From the NCBI GenBank assembly GCA_020635395.1, contig JACJZV010000004.1, positions 124,001 to 188,000 on the forward strand: 64,000 nt of DNA, written 5' to 3'. Numbering within the stretch: the stretch's first letter is position 1; every line of letters starts with the position of its first letter. Of the stretch, positions 24,001-33,041 are shown piece by piece. The notes under the pieces are model-generated. The model was not told the origin of the DNA and ran no database searches. It saw nothing but the letters and a program-made list of their open reading frames with translations. The position numbers were made by a program, and so were the translations under genes. The stretch is from Flavobacteriales bacterium. GTDB taxonomy: Bacteria; Bacteroidota; Bacteroidia; NS11-12g; UBA9320.

Positions 24001-24402
24001 TTATGATACGTAACAAAGAACTTCTCCACCAACATTTTCCTGACGGGCTTCCTTATCAGTCATAACACCTTTTGATGTTGACATAATGGCAATGCCCAAT
24101 CCATTGATAACTCTTGGTAGGTTTTTAGCACCTCGGTACTGTCTTAAACCCGGACGGCTCACTCTTTTCAATTCACGGATAGCCGGAATTTTTGTAATAG
24201 GGTGATATTTCAAGGCAATTTTTATAACACCTTGTGGTCCGTTTTCATTCTCAAACTTGTAGTTTAGAATATACCCTTTTTGAAACAATACTTCGGTAAT
24301 TCCCTTTTTTAAACTTGATGAAGGAATTTCCACAATACGGTGATTTGCCTTGATGGCATTTCTAACCCGTGTTAAGTAATCTGCTATTGTATCTGTATTC
24401 AT
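24001..24402 (-). CDS. rpsH: 30S ribosomal protein S8
   Basis: S8 (uS8) binds the 16S central domain early in assembly and in E. coli also represses the spc operon. The 133-residue protein begins MNTDTIADYLTRVRNAIKANHR and ends with the conserved C-terminal pattern GIAIMSTSKGVMTDKEAR and GGEVLCYVS. It follows rpsN by 21 bases. No S8-binding mimic was found in the leader of rplE, though I could not fold it formally. Confidence 0.97.
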   Translation of the reverse strand: MNTDTIADYLTRVRNAIKANHRIVEIPSSSLKKGITEVLFQKGYILNYKFENENGPQGVIKIALKYHPITKIPAIRELKRVSRPGLRQYRGAKNLPRVINGLGIAIMSTSKGVMTDKEARQENVGGEVLCYVS

Positions 24403-24423
24403 AAAATTCTTTCCAATTTAAAA

Positions 24424-24693
24424 TTACCAGCTTGCTTTTGTGACGCCAGGAATTTTACCCTCACTTGCCATTTGGCGGAACATATTTCTGCAAAGACCAA
24501 AATCTCTAATATAACCTCTTGGTTTGCCTGTTACATTGCATCTATTTCTTAAACGCACTGGAGAGGCATTTCTAGGAAGTTTTTGAAGAGCATCATAATC
24601 GCCCTCTGCTTTAAGCTTTGCTCTTTTCTCGGCATAACGTGCAACCATACTTTCACGCTTGCGTTGTCTTGCCTTCATTGATTCTTTCGCCAT
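24424..24693 (-). CDS. rpsN: 30S ribosomal protein S14
   Basis: S14 (uS14) is in the 30S head. The 89-residue protein is the longer zinc-independent form: it starts MAKESMKARQRKRESMVARY and lacks the CxxC pairs of the short 61-residue zinc form. The C-terminal half has RNASPVRLRNRCNVTGKPRGYIRDFGLCR, the common core, ending GVTKASW. It follows rplE by six bases. Confidence 0.96.
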   Translation of the reverse strand: MAKESMKARQRKRESMVARYAEKRAKLKAEGDYDALQKLPRNASPVRLRNRCNVTGKPRGYIRDFGLCRNMFRQMASEGKIPGVTKASW

Positions 24694-24699
24694 AATATC

Positions 24700-25254
24700 T
24701 TATTTATCTTGGTTTTTAAATGGTAGTCCCAATTCTTTTAACAATTCAAGGCATTCAACATCATTGGCGGCTGAGGTAACAAAAGTTATATTCATTCCAT
24801 TGATGGTACTTACCTTGTCAATATCTATTTCAGGAAAAATGATTTGCTCAATTACACCCATAGTATAATTTCCTCTTCCGTCAAACCCTTTGTCGCTAAT
24901 GCCTTGAAAGTCGCGAACACGTGGCAGAGCAATTGAAATAAATCTTTCTAAAAACTCATACATTCTATCGCCACGCAAGGTAACTTTTGCTCCAATAGGC
25001 ATGTCCTCTCTTAACTTAAAGTTAGAAATAGCCTTTTTAGAAATAGTTGGAACTGCTTTTTGACCAGCGATTAGGGTCATTTCATTAACCGCATTATCAA
25101 CAAGTTTTTTATCAGAAACACCTTTACCAATACCTTGGTTAAGGCAAATTTTTTCCAACTTAGGAACCTGCATTACATTTTTCCAACCAAACTTGTCTCG
25201 CAAGTTTTTCACCACTTCATCGTGGTATTTTTGTTTTAAACTAGGAACGTACAT
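24700..25254 (-). CDS. rplE: 50S ribosomal protein L5
   Basis: L5 (uL5) binds 5S rRNA and contacts the P-site tRNA elbow. The 184-residue protein has KICLNQGIGKGVSDKK near residue 32, GQKAVPTISKKAISNFKLRE near residue 63, GAKVTLRGDRMYEFLERF near residue 88 and RDFQGISDKGFDGRGNYTMG near residue 112. It follows rplX by five bases. Confidence 0.97.
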   Translation of the reverse strand: MYVPSLKQKYHDEVVKNLRDKFGWKNVMQVPKLEKICLNQGIGKGVSDKKLVDNAVNEMTLIAGQKAVPTISKKAISNFKLREDMPIGAKVTLRGDRMYEFLERFISIALPRVRDFQGISDKGFDGRGNYTMGVIEQIIFPEIDIDKVSTINGMNITFVTSAANDVECLELLKELGLPFKNQDK

Positions 25255-25259
25255 CTGAC

Positions 25260-25592
25260 TTAAATAAATTCTCCTGTTTTCTTTGAATATCGTTGCAGTT
25301 TACCTGCATCATTTCTCTTTCTTCCAATTCGGGTAGCTGTTCCACCAACAACCACCATCAACTTTTCTACTCTAATAGGAGCTTCAAGTTTAACAATTGA
25401 TCCATCCGGGTTTTCTGCATCAGGTTTTCTATGTTTCGTAACCATATTCACTCCTTTTACAATCGCTGTTTTATCTTTTGGATAAACAACTACAACCTCT
25501 CCGGTTTTTGCTTTGTCACGACCAGACAACACCTTTACAGTATCACCTTTTTTTACGTGCAATTTTTGTGTGGTATTTCCTTCTACTTTCAT
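25260..25592 (-). CDS. rplX: 50S ribosomal protein L24
   Basis: L24 (uL24) initiates 50S assembly. The 110-residue protein has the KOW motif near the N-terminus (HVKKGDTVKVLSGRDKAKTG), GVNMVTKHRKP near residue 48, and a basic C-terminus RIGRKRNDAGKLQRYSKKTGE. It follows rplN by two bases. Confidence 0.96.
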   Translation of the reverse strand: MKVEGNTTQKLHVKKGDTVKVLSGRDKAKTGEVVVVYPKDKTAIVKGVNMVTKHRKPDAENPDGSIVKLEAPIRVEKLMVVVGGTATRIGRKRNDAGKLQRYSKKTGEFI

Positions 25593-25594
25593 TA

Positions 25595-25963
25595 TTATAA
25601 TACCTCTGGTGCCAATGACACAATTTTCATAAATTGTTTATCTCTAAGTTCACGAGCCACCGGTCCGAAGATACGGGTAGCACGGGGCTCATTTTGAGCG
25701 TTCAACAATACACAAGAATTATCGTCAAATCGAATGTATGAACCATCCGGTCTTCTATATTCTTTTGCCGTTCTAACCACCACAGCCTTAGAAACGCTAC
25801 CTTTTTTGATAGCTCCTGAAGGAAGTGCTGATTTTACGGTAACAACGATTTTGTCACCAACGCGTGCATATCGTTTTCCGGTGCCGCCTAACACTCTGAT
25901 GCAAAGAACTTCTTTTGCACCGCTGTTGTCGGCCACTTTTAATCTAGATTCTTGTTGTATCAT
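25595..25963 (-). CDS. rplN: 50S ribosomal protein L14
   Basis: L14 (uL14) forms bridge B8 with 16S rRNA and is the docking site of the silencing factor RsfS. The 122-residue protein begins MIQQESRLKVADNSGAKEVLCI and contains GDKIVVTVKSALPSG, AVVVRTAKEYRRPDGSYIRFDDNSCV in parts, and EPRATRIFGPVARELRDKQF, all diagnostic. Its start codon shares one base with the stop of rpsQ. Confidence 0.98.
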   Translation of the reverse strand: MIQQESRLKVADNSGAKEVLCIRVLGGTGKRYARVGDKIVVTVKSALPSGAIKKGSVSKAVVVRTAKEYRRPDGSYIRFDDNSCVLLNAQNEPRATRIFGPVARELRDKQFMKIVSLAPEVL

Positions 25964-26217
25964 TACTTAGCTTTTTCAACAATTTCAACCAATCTCCATC
26001 TTTTATTTTTGCTCAGCGGACGTGTTTCCATAATTCGCACTATGTCATTCACACCGCACTCATTTTTCTCGTCGTGAGCAGCAAATTTAGATGTAGCTTT
26101 AACGAACTTTCCGTATTTGGGGTGTTTCTTTTTTCTCTCAACAGAAACTGTAATCGTTTTGTCCATTGAGTTACTTACAACCACTCCAACAATCTCTTTT
26201 CTTGCGTTTCTTTCCAT
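25963..26217 (-). CDS. rpsQ: 30S ribosomal protein S17
   Basis: S17 (uS17) is an early-binding OB-fold protein. The 84-residue form starting at the ATG at 26217 begins MERNARKEIVGVVVSNSMDK, followed by TITVSVERKKKHPKYGKF and GVNDIVRIMETRPLSKNKRWRLV in parts. A GTG at 26226 in frame would add three residues, but the ATG matches other S17 proteins. It follows rpmC by 13 bases. Confidence 0.95.
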   Translation of the reverse strand: MERNARKEIVGVVVSNSMDKTITVSVERKKKHPKYGKFVKATSKFAAHDEKNECGVNDIVRIMETRPLSKNKRWRLVEIVEKAK

Positions 26218-26230
26218 ACTAAGCACCTAA

Positions 26231-26425
26231 TTATTCAGCTGTTTTTCTAGCATTAATTTCTGTCATAAGCCGTGCAACATTTTTTCTACCAATCGCAATT
26301 TTTGTTGGATTTTCGATTGGAGAAACGGCATGATTAAACTTCATCTTTTGAAGTTGCTTTCGTTCTTCTCGCAAGGTTGCGTGAAGCTCCTTGTTGCTCA
26401 TGTGTTTTATATCGTCGTATGTCAT
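26231..26425 (-). CDS. rpmC: 50S ribosomal protein L29
   Basis: L29 (uL29) lies at the peptide exit tunnel next to L23. The 64-residue, mostly helical protein reads MTYDDIKHMSNKELHATLRE, then KFNHAVSPIENPTKI and RKNVARLMTEINAR. Its start overlaps the rplP stop by one base. Confidence 0.95.
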   Translation of the reverse strand: MTYDDIKHMSNKELHATLREERKQLQKMKFNHAVSPIENPTKIAIGRKNVARLMTEINARKTAE

Positions 26426-26847
26426 TATTGTCCGCTATAATCAGGTTTAACAACAAATTTTGTATTCACAGGTAATTTTTGAGCAGCTAACCGCATACCT
26501 TCTTGAGCTACTTCCTTTGGCACACCGTTTACTTCAAACATAATGGTGCCTGGTTTAATAACGGCTACCCAATATTCTGGTGATCCTTTACCTTTACCCA
26601 TCCGAACCTCGGCTGGCTTTTTTGTTACAGGTTTATCAGGAAATATCCGAATCCATACTTTTCCCTCTCTTTTCATGTAACGGTTCAAAGCAATACGGGC
26701 AGCTTCAATTTGACGTGAAGTTATCCAATGTGATTCAAGAGTTTTCAAACCAAAATCTCCAAATTCCAGTCTATGACCTCTTGTGGCCAACCCTTTTACG
26801 CGGCCTTTCTGCTTTTTTCTAAATTTCGTACGCTTAGGTAATAACAT
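26425..26847 (-). CDS. rplP: 50S ribosomal protein L16
   Basis: L16 (uL16) helps to position A-site tRNA and organise the peptidyl transferase centre. The 140-residue protein begins MLLPKRTKFRKKQKGRVKG and contains RQIEAARIALNRYMKREGKVW in pieces, FPDKPVTKKPAEVRMGKGKG, and WVAVIKPGTIMFEV. It follows rpsC by 15 bases. Confidence 0.97.
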   Translation of the reverse strand: MLLPKRTKFRKKQKGRVKGLATRGHRLEFGDFGLKTLESHWITSRQIEAARIALNRYMKREGKVWIRIFPDKPVTKKPAEVRMGKGKGSPEYWVAVIKPGTIMFEVNGVPKEVAQEGMRLAAQKLPVNTKFVVKPDYSGQ

Positions 26848-26862
26848 CTCTTTGTCCTCCTT

Positions 26863-27588
26863 TTATCGCTTTGAATTTCTTCGGCGGGGCATTGGGCTTC
26901 CACCTTTTTTTCTTTCTCCTTTTTTATTTTCTCCAAGTCCCATGTTTATAGAAAGATCACGTTTTCCGTAAACTTCTTCTTTAAACACCCAAACTTTGAT
27001 GCCAATCTTTCCGTAAACGGTAAGTGCTTCAGAAAGAGCATAATCTACATCTGCTCTAAAGGTATGGAGTGGAATTCTACCTTCTTTAAAGGTAGCGGAA
27101 CGTGCCATCTCAGCTCCAGCCAAACGACCGCTAATGATAACTTTAATTCCTTGTGCTCCCATTCTCATGGTGCTTGCCATTGCCATTTTTATGGCTCTTT
27201 TGTATGAAACACGACCTTCTACTTGTTGTGCAATCGACATTCCTACCAATTTAGCATCAAGCTCCGGACGTTTTATTTCAAAGATGTTAATTTGAACATC
27301 TTTTTTAGTTAATTTTTTAATCTCTTCTTTTATCAAATCAACCTCTTGGCCACCTTTTCCGATTACAATACCCGGACGAGCGGTGTGAATAGTGATTATG
27401 ATACGTTTTAATGTTCTTTCAATAAGAACTTTAGAGATACTGCCTTTTGGAATACGAACGGCAATGTATCGTCTGATTTTGTCATCTTCCGCAAGTTTTT
27501 CGGCAAATGTTTCGCCACCATACCAGTTCGATTCCCAGCCTCTTACTATGCCAAGACGAAGACCTATCGGATTTACTTTTTGTCCCAT
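26863..27588 (-). CDS. rpsC: 30S ribosomal protein S3
   Basis: S3 (uS3) lines the mRNA entry channel. The 241-residue protein begins MGQKVNPIGLRLGIVRGWES, has a KH domain (about 40-110; GRPGIVIGKGGQ-like AARPGIVIGKGGQEV) and the C-terminal domain with GIKVIISGRLAGAEMARS and GKIGIKVWVFKEE. The last 25 residues are a Lys/Arg/Gly-rich tail. It follows rplV by three bases. Confidence 0.97.
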   Translation of the reverse strand: MGQKVNPIGLRLGIVRGWESNWYGGETFAEKLAEDDKIRRYIAVRIPKGSISKVLIERTLKRIIITIHTARPGIVIGKGGQEVDLIKEEIKKLTKKDVQINIFEIKRPELDAKLVGMSIAQQVEGRVSYKRAIKMAMASTMRMGAQGIKVIISGRLAGAEMARSATFKEGRIPLHTFRADVDYALSEALTVYGKIGIKVWVFKEEVYGKRDLSINMGLGENKKGERKKGGSPMPRRRNSKR

Positions 27589-27591
27589 TCG

Positions 27592-27975
27592 TTATTCTTC
27601 TGTTTCGTTTTCTACTTCTTCAAAATCAACAACGCTGTTATCGCTAACAACTAAGGTTATGTGGTTTGATCTTTTTCTAACTCTGTGAGCTCTACCTTGA
27701 GGAGCCGGTTTTATTCTTTTAAGCGTACGACCTTGATTTACATACACTTCTTTAACCACACATTCTTCCTCGTTTCCGCTACCGTCGGTTGCGTTTTTCC
27801 AGTTTGACATGGCTGAAAGTAGCAGTTTTTCCATTTTAGCGGCATATACCGGTTTTTGGTTAAACTTTAAAATATTCAACGCATCTTCCACTTTTTTTCC
27901 TCTGATTTGGTCGGCAACCAATCTCATTTTTCGAGGCGAAACGGGGCAGTTATTTAATTTTGCTGTTGCTTCCAT
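27592..27975 (-). CDS. rplV: 50S ribosomal protein L22
   Basis: L22 (uL22) extends a beta hairpin into the exit tunnel. The 127-residue protein shows CPVSPRKMRLVADQIRGKKV near the N-terminus and RTLKRIKPAPQGRAHRVRKRSNHITLVV in parts, where the hairpin tip lies. An acidic tail (DFEEVENETEE) follows the core. Its start overlaps the rpsS stop by one base. Confidence 0.97.
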   Translation of the reverse strand: MEATAKLNNCPVSPRKMRLVADQIRGKKVEDALNILKFNQKPVYAAKMEKLLLSAMSNWKNATDGSGNEEECVVKEVYVNQGRTLKRIKPAPQGRAHRVRKRSNHITLVVSDNSVVDFEEVENETEE

Positions 27976-28235
27976 TATCTGCTTGTGTGTCCTTTAAACG
28001 TTCTTGTTGGGGCAAATTCGCCCAATTTATGACCTACCATGTTCTCGGTAACATACACAGGAATAAATTTATTTCCGTTATATACCGCCAACGTATGACC
28101 AACAAAATCTGGAGTGATCAATGATCTTCTCGACCATGTTTTGATTACGGTTTTTTTACCAGCTTCGTTTTGACCCAACACTTTTCTTTCAAGTTTGAAG
28201 TCAACATAAGGTCCTTTCTTTAATGATCTTGCCAT
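27975..28235 (-). CDS. rpsS: 30S ribosomal protein S19
   Basis: S19 (uS19) sits on the 30S head and contacts S13. The 86-residue protein begins MARSLKKGPYVDFKLERKVL, followed by TWSRRSLITPDFVGHTLAVYNG and VTENMVGHKLGEFAPTRTFKGH, which define the family. It follows rplB by nine bases. Confidence 0.97.
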   Translation of the reverse strand: MARSLKKGPYVDFKLERKVLGQNEAGKKTVIKTWSRRSLITPDFVGHTLAVYNGNKFIPVYVTENMVGHKLGEFAPTRTFKGHTSR

Positions 28236-28244
28236 TTATAACTC

Positions 28245-29066
28245 TTATTTCTTTCTACGTTCGATAATAAACTTGTTCGAACTTTTGTTCACATTTCTTG
28301 TTTTCAAACCTTTAGATGGAATACCCTTTCTTGAGCGAGCTTGTCCACCTTTCGATTTACCTTCACCACCACCTTGTGGGTGATCTACCGGGTTCATCGC
28401 AGCAGGTCTAACACGTGGTCTTCTTCCAAGCCATCTGTTTCTTCCGGCTTTACCCAGTCTAATAAGGCTGTGGTCAGGGTTTGAAACAGTACCAATGGTG
28501 GCCACACAAGTTCCCAAAATCATTCTTGACTCGCCCGATGGCATTTTAACAATGGCGTATTTACCATCTCTTGCCAGCAATTGGGCGTTTGTGCCTGCAC
28601 TTCTACATATCTCACCACCTTTGCCAGGTTGCAACTCAATGTTGTGTACGATAGAACCTAAAGGCATTTTAGAAAGTGGCAAACAGTTTCCAATTTCTGG
28701 TGCAACACTTTCTCCAGACTCAACGATTTGGCCAATTTTTAAACCCACAGGAGTCAAAATGTAGCTTTTTGTTCCATCTTGGTACTCAATAAGGCTAATA
28801 AATGCCGAACGGTTTGGATCGTATTCAATTGTTTTTACCTCAGCTTGACCTTCTTTATTTCGTTTAAAGTCAATAACACGGTATCTACGTTTATGTCCTC
28901 CGCCGATGTTTCTAACGGTCATCTTTCCTTGGTTGTTTCTTCCTCCCGATTTTTTAATCGGTGCGAGCAAGCTTCTTTCAGGAGTAGATGCAGTGAGTTC
29001 TTCAAATGCATTTGCCACTCTAAACCGTTGACCCGGCGTAATTGGATTTAATCTCTTAACTGCCAT
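28245..29066 (-). CDS. rplB: 50S ribosomal protein L2
   Basis: L2 (uL2) is needed for subunit joining and peptidyl transfer. The 273-residue protein has the OB-fold and SH3-like domains and the C-terminal signature AMNPVDHPQGGGEGKS near residue 222, with the conserved His. N-terminal GGRNNQGKMTVRNIGGGHKRRYR (in parts, residues 40-62) is also typical. It follows rplW by three bases. Confidence 0.98.
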   Translation of the reverse strand: MAVKRLNPITPGQRFRVANAFEELTASTPERSLLAPIKKSGGRNNQGKMTVRNIGGGHKRRYRVIDFKRNKEGQAEVKTIEYDPNRSAFISLIEYQDGTKSYILTPVGLKIGQIVESGESVAPEIGNCLPLSKMPLGSIVHNIELQPGKGGEICRSAGTNAQLLARDGKYAIVKMPSGESRMILGTCVATIGTVSNPDHSLIRLGKAGRNRWLGRRPRVRPAAMNPVDHPQGGGEGKSKGGQARSRKGIPSKGLKTRNVNKSSNKFIIERRKK

Positions 29067-29069
29067 ATC

Positions 29070-29360
29070 TTATACACTTTCAAAGAAGTCAATTTCTTGA
29101 CCTTCTTTTAAACTTACAATTGCCTTTTTAAAATTCGACTTTTTACCGTTTTGAAAACCACCTTTGGTATATCTGCTTTTTCGTTTTCCTCGAATAATAG
29201 CAGTGCTGATGTTTTCAACTGTAACGCCATACATTTCTTGAACAGCTTGAATAATTTCAGGTTTTGAGGCCTCAAGATCAACAACAAAGCTGTATTGCGT
29301 CAATTTGTCTGACAAAATGTTTGACTTCTCTGTAATCAAAGGTTTTACTAAAACTGCCAT
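29070..29360 (-). CDS. rplW: 50S ribosomal protein L23
   Basis: L23 (uL23) is the docking site for trigger factor and SRP at the tunnel exit. The 96-residue protein reads VLVKPLITEKSNILSDKLTQ, YSFVVDLEASKPEI and VQEMYGVTVENISTAIIRGK, then a basic KSRYTKGGFQNGKKSNFKKA loop that reaches into the tunnel. It follows rplD by one base. Confidence 0.96.
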   Translation of the reverse strand: MAVLVKPLITEKSNILSDKLTQYSFVVDLEASKPEIIQAVQEMYGVTVENISTAIIRGKRKSRYTKGGFQNGKKSNFKKAIVSLKEGQEIDFFESV

Positions 29361-29361
29361 C

Positions 29362-29991
29362 TTAATTTTCGTTGAAATTTTGAGATAATTTATTTACAGC
29401 ATCTTCAGTAAAGATAACATTCTTTGCCTTTAGAATGCTATAGGTATTGATGTCTGAGCATGGCAATACTTCTGCATTTGGAATATTTCTGGCAGATAGA
29501 TATACGTTTTTATCCACGTCAGAAGTTACCAAAAGGAATCTTCCCATTACTTTCAATTTATTCAATACCGCAACACACTCTTTGGTGCTGGGGCTACCAA
29601 ACGATAATTGGTCTAACACAATTATCTGATTGTCTTTTGCCTTATAGCTAAGTGCCGATCTACGAGCAACGTCTTTAAGTTTTTTGTTTAGTTTAAACCC
29701 ATACGTTCTCGGTCTTGGCCCGTGCATACGACCTCCACCTATCATAACACCTGATTTTGCAGAACCCGCACGAGCTGTACCAGTTCCTTTTTGGCGTTTC
29801 AATTTTTTTGTAGAAGCATTAATCTCAGATTTATCTTTTGATTTATGCGTTCCTTGTCTTTGATGTGCCATATATTGTTTCACATCAAGATAAATGGCGT
29901 GGTCGTTTGGCTCTACTCCAAAAATGGAATTGTCCAATTCAACCTCTTTTCCGGTAGATTCGCCGTTATTATTTACAATCTGTAACTTCAT
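29362..29991 (-). CDS. rplD: 50S ribosomal protein L4
   Basis: L4 (uL4) has an extended loop in the exit tunnel and in gammaproteobacteria also represses the S10 operon. The 209-residue protein shows KRQKGTGTARAGSAKSGVMIGGG (about 67-90, the tunnel loop, cited in part), GPRPRTYGFKLNKKLKDVARRSALS near residue 95, and a Rossmann-like C-terminal half. Its start shares one base with the rplC stop. Confidence 0.97.
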   Translation of the reverse strand: MKLQIVNNNGESTGKEVELDNSIFGVEPNDHAIYLDVKQYMAHQRQGTHKSKDKSEINASTKKLKRQKGTGTARAGSAKSGVMIGGGRMHGPRPRTYGFKLNKKLKDVARRSALSYKAKDNQIIVLDQLSFGSPSTKECVAVLNKLKVMGRFLLVTSDVDKNVYLSARNIPNAEVLPCSDINTYSILKAKNVIFTEDAVNKLSQNFNEN

Positions 29992-30620
29992 TATCTCTCA
30001 ACAATTACGTAACAACCTTTATGACCTGGAACTGCTCCTTTCAAAACAATAGCATTATCCTCGGGCATTACTTTCAAAATTTGTAGATTCACCATTTTGG
30101 TGCGTTTGTTTCCAGTTCTTCCTGCCATTCTCATCCCTTTAAAAACTCGAGATGGAAACGAAGAAGCACCTAACGACCCTGGAGCCCTCAATCTATTGTG
30201 CTGACCGTGAGTCTGACCGCCTACTCCGGCAAATCCGTGTCTCTTAACAACACCTTGAAATCCTTTTCCTTTGCTGTTAGAAATAACATCCACAAACTGA
30301 CCTTCCTCAAAAATATCAACAGTGATAATGTCTCCCAATTTAATATCGTGATCTATATCACTTCTGAAATCTTTAAACTCTGTCGAAAAAGCTTTAGGAG
30401 TTGTTTTTGCTTTGGCAAAGTGACCCACTAAGGCTTTTGGAGTTTTGCTTTCTTTTCGCTCTCCAGCAGAAATTTGAACCGCTCTATAACCGTCATTCTC
30501 CAAACTACGAAGTTGTGTTACCACATTTTCGTCTGCTTGAATTACAGTACACGGAATATTTTTTCCTTCTTCGGAAAAAATACTGGTCATTCCAACCTTT
30601 TTACCAATGATCCCTAACAT
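29991..30620 (-). CDS. rplC: 50S ribosomal protein L3
   Basis: L3 (uL3) starts 50S assembly and reaches the peptidyl transferase centre. The 209-residue protein begins MLGIIGKKVGMTSIFSEEGK, with SKGKGFQGVVKRHGFAGVGG near residue 118, GQTHGQHNRLRAPGSLGASSFPSRVFKGMRMAGR in parts near residue 138, and a C-terminal strand NAIVLKGAVPGHKG. It follows rpsJ by two bases. Confidence 0.97.
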   Translation of the reverse strand: MLGIIGKKVGMTSIFSEEGKNIPCTVIQADENVVTQLRSLENDGYRAVQISAGERKESKTPKALVGHFAKAKTTPKAFSTEFKDFRSDIDHDIKLGDIITVDIFEEGQFVDVISNSKGKGFQGVVKRHGFAGVGGQTHGQHNRLRAPGSLGASSFPSRVFKGMRMAGRTGNKRTKMVNLQILKVMPEDNAIVLKGAVPGHKGCYVIVER

Positions 30621-30622
30621 TT

Positions 30623-30931
30623 CTATACTTTAATTTCTACGTCAACACCACTTGGCAACTCCAATTTCATCAAAGCATCAACTGTTTTTGATGTAGAGCT
30701 GTATATATCTAACAATCTTTTGTATGAGCACAACTGAAACTGCTCACGAGCTTTTTTGTTTACGTGCGGAGAACGCAACACCGTGTAAACTTTCTTCTCA
30801 GTTGGCAAAGGAATCGGACCATTAACAACGGCACCGGTAACTTTAACTGACCGCACAATTTTCTCGGCAGATTTGTCAATCAAATTGTGATCGTAAGACT
30901 TAAGCTTTATTCTAATTTTCTGACTTACCAT
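30623..30931 (-). CDS. rpsJ: 30S ribosomal protein S10
   Basis: S10 (uS10) is a 30S head protein that also acts as NusE in antitermination. The 102-residue protein reads SQKIRIKLKSYDHNLIDKSA, GPIPLPTEKKVYTVLRSPHV (the loop that in other bacteria bears tigecycline-resistance changes) and LMKLELPSGVDVEI. It lies three bases after fusA; unlike E. coli there is no separate promoter gap between str and S10 genes. Confidence 0.97.
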   Translation of the reverse strand: MVSQKIRIKLKSYDHNLIDKSAEKIVRSVKVTGAVVNGPIPLPTEKKVYTVLRSPHVNKKAREQFQLCSYKRLLDIYSSTSKTVDALMKLELPSGVDVEIKV

Positions 30932-30934
30932 TGT

Positions 30935-33037
30935 TTATGATTTTGCAGTTCCTTTTAAATTTGTCAATATCTGATCGGCTAAGTTTTTTGGTACCTCAGC
31001 GTAGTGCGAAAACTCCATTGATGAAGTTGCTCTACCTGATGACATTGTTCTCAATTGAGTAACGTAACCGAACATCTCTGAAAGAGGCACAGTACACTTG
31101 ATAACCTGAGAACCTGCTTTCTCGTCAACACCAGCCATTTGACCTCTACGTCTGTTCAAGTCACCCATAATGTCTCCCATATATTCCTCTGGAGTTACAA
31201 CCTCCATTTTCATAATAGGCTCCAACAATACAGGACTTGCTTTTCTTGATGCCTCTCTGAAAGCCGATTTTGCAGCTACCTCAAAAGACAATTGGTCAGA
31301 GTCAACGGCGTGGAACGAACCGTCGAATAATCTTACTTTTAGATTTTCAACTGCATATCCGGCCAAAACTCCGTTTTTCATCGCTTCTTTAAATCCTTTC
31401 TCTACAGAAGGAATATACTCACGGGGGATAGAACCACCCACAATTTCATTTACAAATTGCAAGCCGGTTTGACCTTCGTCAACGGGCCCCATTACAATTT
31501 GAATATCGGCAAACTTACCACGACCACCTGTTTGTTTTTTGTATGTTTCTCTATGAGTAACCGTTCCGGTAATCGCTTCTTTGTATGCCACTTGAGGAGC
31601 ACCTTGATTAGCTTCTACTTTAAACTCACGACGCAAACGGTCGATGATAATTTCTAAGTGAAGCTCACCCATACCGCTAATAACGGTTTGTCCGGTTTCT
31701 TCATCCGTTTTAACTTGGAAGGTTGGATCTTCTTCAGCCAATTTTGCCAAAGCCATACCCAATTTATCCACATCGGCTTGTGTTTTTGGCTCTACTGCCA
31801 CACCTATAACCGGATCAGGGAAAACCATAGATTCAAGTACGATAGGTGCATTTTCGGCACACAAGGTATCTCCGGTACGTATATCTTTAAACCCAACAAG
31901 GGCAGCAATATCACCACAATGCAATTCTTCGATTTGATTTTGCTTGTTAGCGTGCATTTGGAAGATACGACTGATACGCTCTTTTTTCATGGTTCTTGTG
32001 TTTAACACATAAGAACCAGATTCTAATCTGCCTGAATATGCTCTAGTAAAGCATAATCTTCCAACGTAAGGATCTGTAGCAATTTTAAACGCTAAAGACG
32101 CAAATGGCTCTGTTACCGAAGGTTTTCTGGCGATTTCGGCATCTGTTTTTGGGTCGATACCTCTAATAGCTTCTTGATCAAGTGGAGATGGTAAAATTTC
32201 CATAACCATATCCAACATGGCTTGAACACCTTTGTTTTTAAAGGATGAGCCACACATCATTGGAACAATCTTCATATTGATGGTAGCTTCTCTCAAAGCA
32301 TCTAAAATTTCTCGTTCGGAAATTGAATCCGGATTTTCGAAAAATTTCTCCATCAAGGTATCGTCATACTCAGCAATAGCCTCAAGAAGTTCTTCTCTGT
32401 ATTGAGCAACTTCCTCCATCATGTCTTCAGGAATAGGAACTTCGCTAAAGGTCATTCCTTTATCGTCATCATTCCAAACAATACCTCTATAGTTGATTAA
32501 ATCAACAACACCTCTAAATTTCTCTTCGTTACCAATGGGCAATTGCAAAGGCACTGCTTTGCTTCCCAACATTTCTCGCACTTGTTTGCAAACGTTAAGA
32601 AAATCAGCACCTTGTCTGTCCATTTTATTTACAAAACCAATACGGGCAACATTGTAATTGTTTGCCAAACGCCAGTTGGTTTCGGATTGAGGCTCAACAC
32701 CGTCAACTGCACTAAACAAGAATACCAAACCGTCTAACACACGCAGAGAACGGTTTACTTCAACAGTAAAGTCAACGTGACCCGGAGTGTCAATAATGTT
32801 CACGTGATATTTATCGCCACGGTAGTTCCAATAAACTGTTGTAGCAGCAGAAGTGATAGTGATACCTCTTTCTTGCTCTTGCTCCATCCAGTCCATTGTT
32901 GCACCACCTTCATGAACTTCTCCAATTTTGTGGTTAACTCCCGAGTAGTAAAGAATACGCTCGGTAGTAGTGGTTTTGCCCGCATCGATGTGTGCAGCAA
33001 TACCAATGTTACGTGTATATTTAAGGTCTCTTGACAT
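30935..33037 (-). CDS. fusA: elongation factor G
   Basis: EF-G drives translocation by GTP hydrolysis. The 700-residue protein has the G domain (AHIDAGKTTTTERIL at 15-29; DTPGHVDFT near residue 84; NKMDRQGADF near residue 140), domain II, and domains III-V (GMGELHLEII near residue 460; MGDIMGDLNRRRGQ near residue 620). Length and order are those of the canonical factor. It lies between rpsG and rpsJ with gaps of four and three bases. Confidence 0.98.
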   Translation of the reverse strand: MSRDLKYTRNIGIAAHIDAGKTTTTERILYYSGVNHKIGEVHEGGATMDWMEQEQERGITITSAATTVYWNYRGDKYHVNIIDTPGHVDFTVEVNRSLRVLDGLVFLFSAVDGVEPQSETNWRLANNYNVARIGFVNKMDRQGADFLNVCKQVREMLGSKAVPLQLPIGNEEKFRGVVDLINYRGIVWNDDDKGMTFSEVPIPEDMMEEVAQYREELLEAIAEYDDTLMEKFFENPDSISEREILDALREATINMKIVPMMCGSSFKNKGVQAMLDMVMEILPSPLDQEAIRGIDPKTDAEIARKPSVTEPFASLAFKIATDPYVGRLCFTRAYSGRLESGSYVLNTRTMKKERISRIFQMHANKQNQIEELHCGDIAALVGFKDIRTGDTLCAENAPIVLESMVFPDPVIGVAVEPKTQADVDKLGMALAKLAEEDPTFQVKTDEETGQTVISGMGELHLEIIIDRLRREFKVEANQGAPQVAYKEAITGTVTHRETYKKQTGGRGKFADIQIVMGPVDEGQTGLQFVNEIVGGSIPREYIPSVEKGFKEAMKNGVLAGYAVENLKVRLFDGSFHAVDSDQLSFEVAAKSAFREASRKASPVLLEPIMKMEVVTPEEYMGDIMGDLNRRRGQMAGVDEKAGSQVIKCTVPLSEMFGYVTQLRTMSSGRATSSMEFSHYAEVPKNLADQILTNLKGTAKS

Positions 33038-33041
33038 TTAC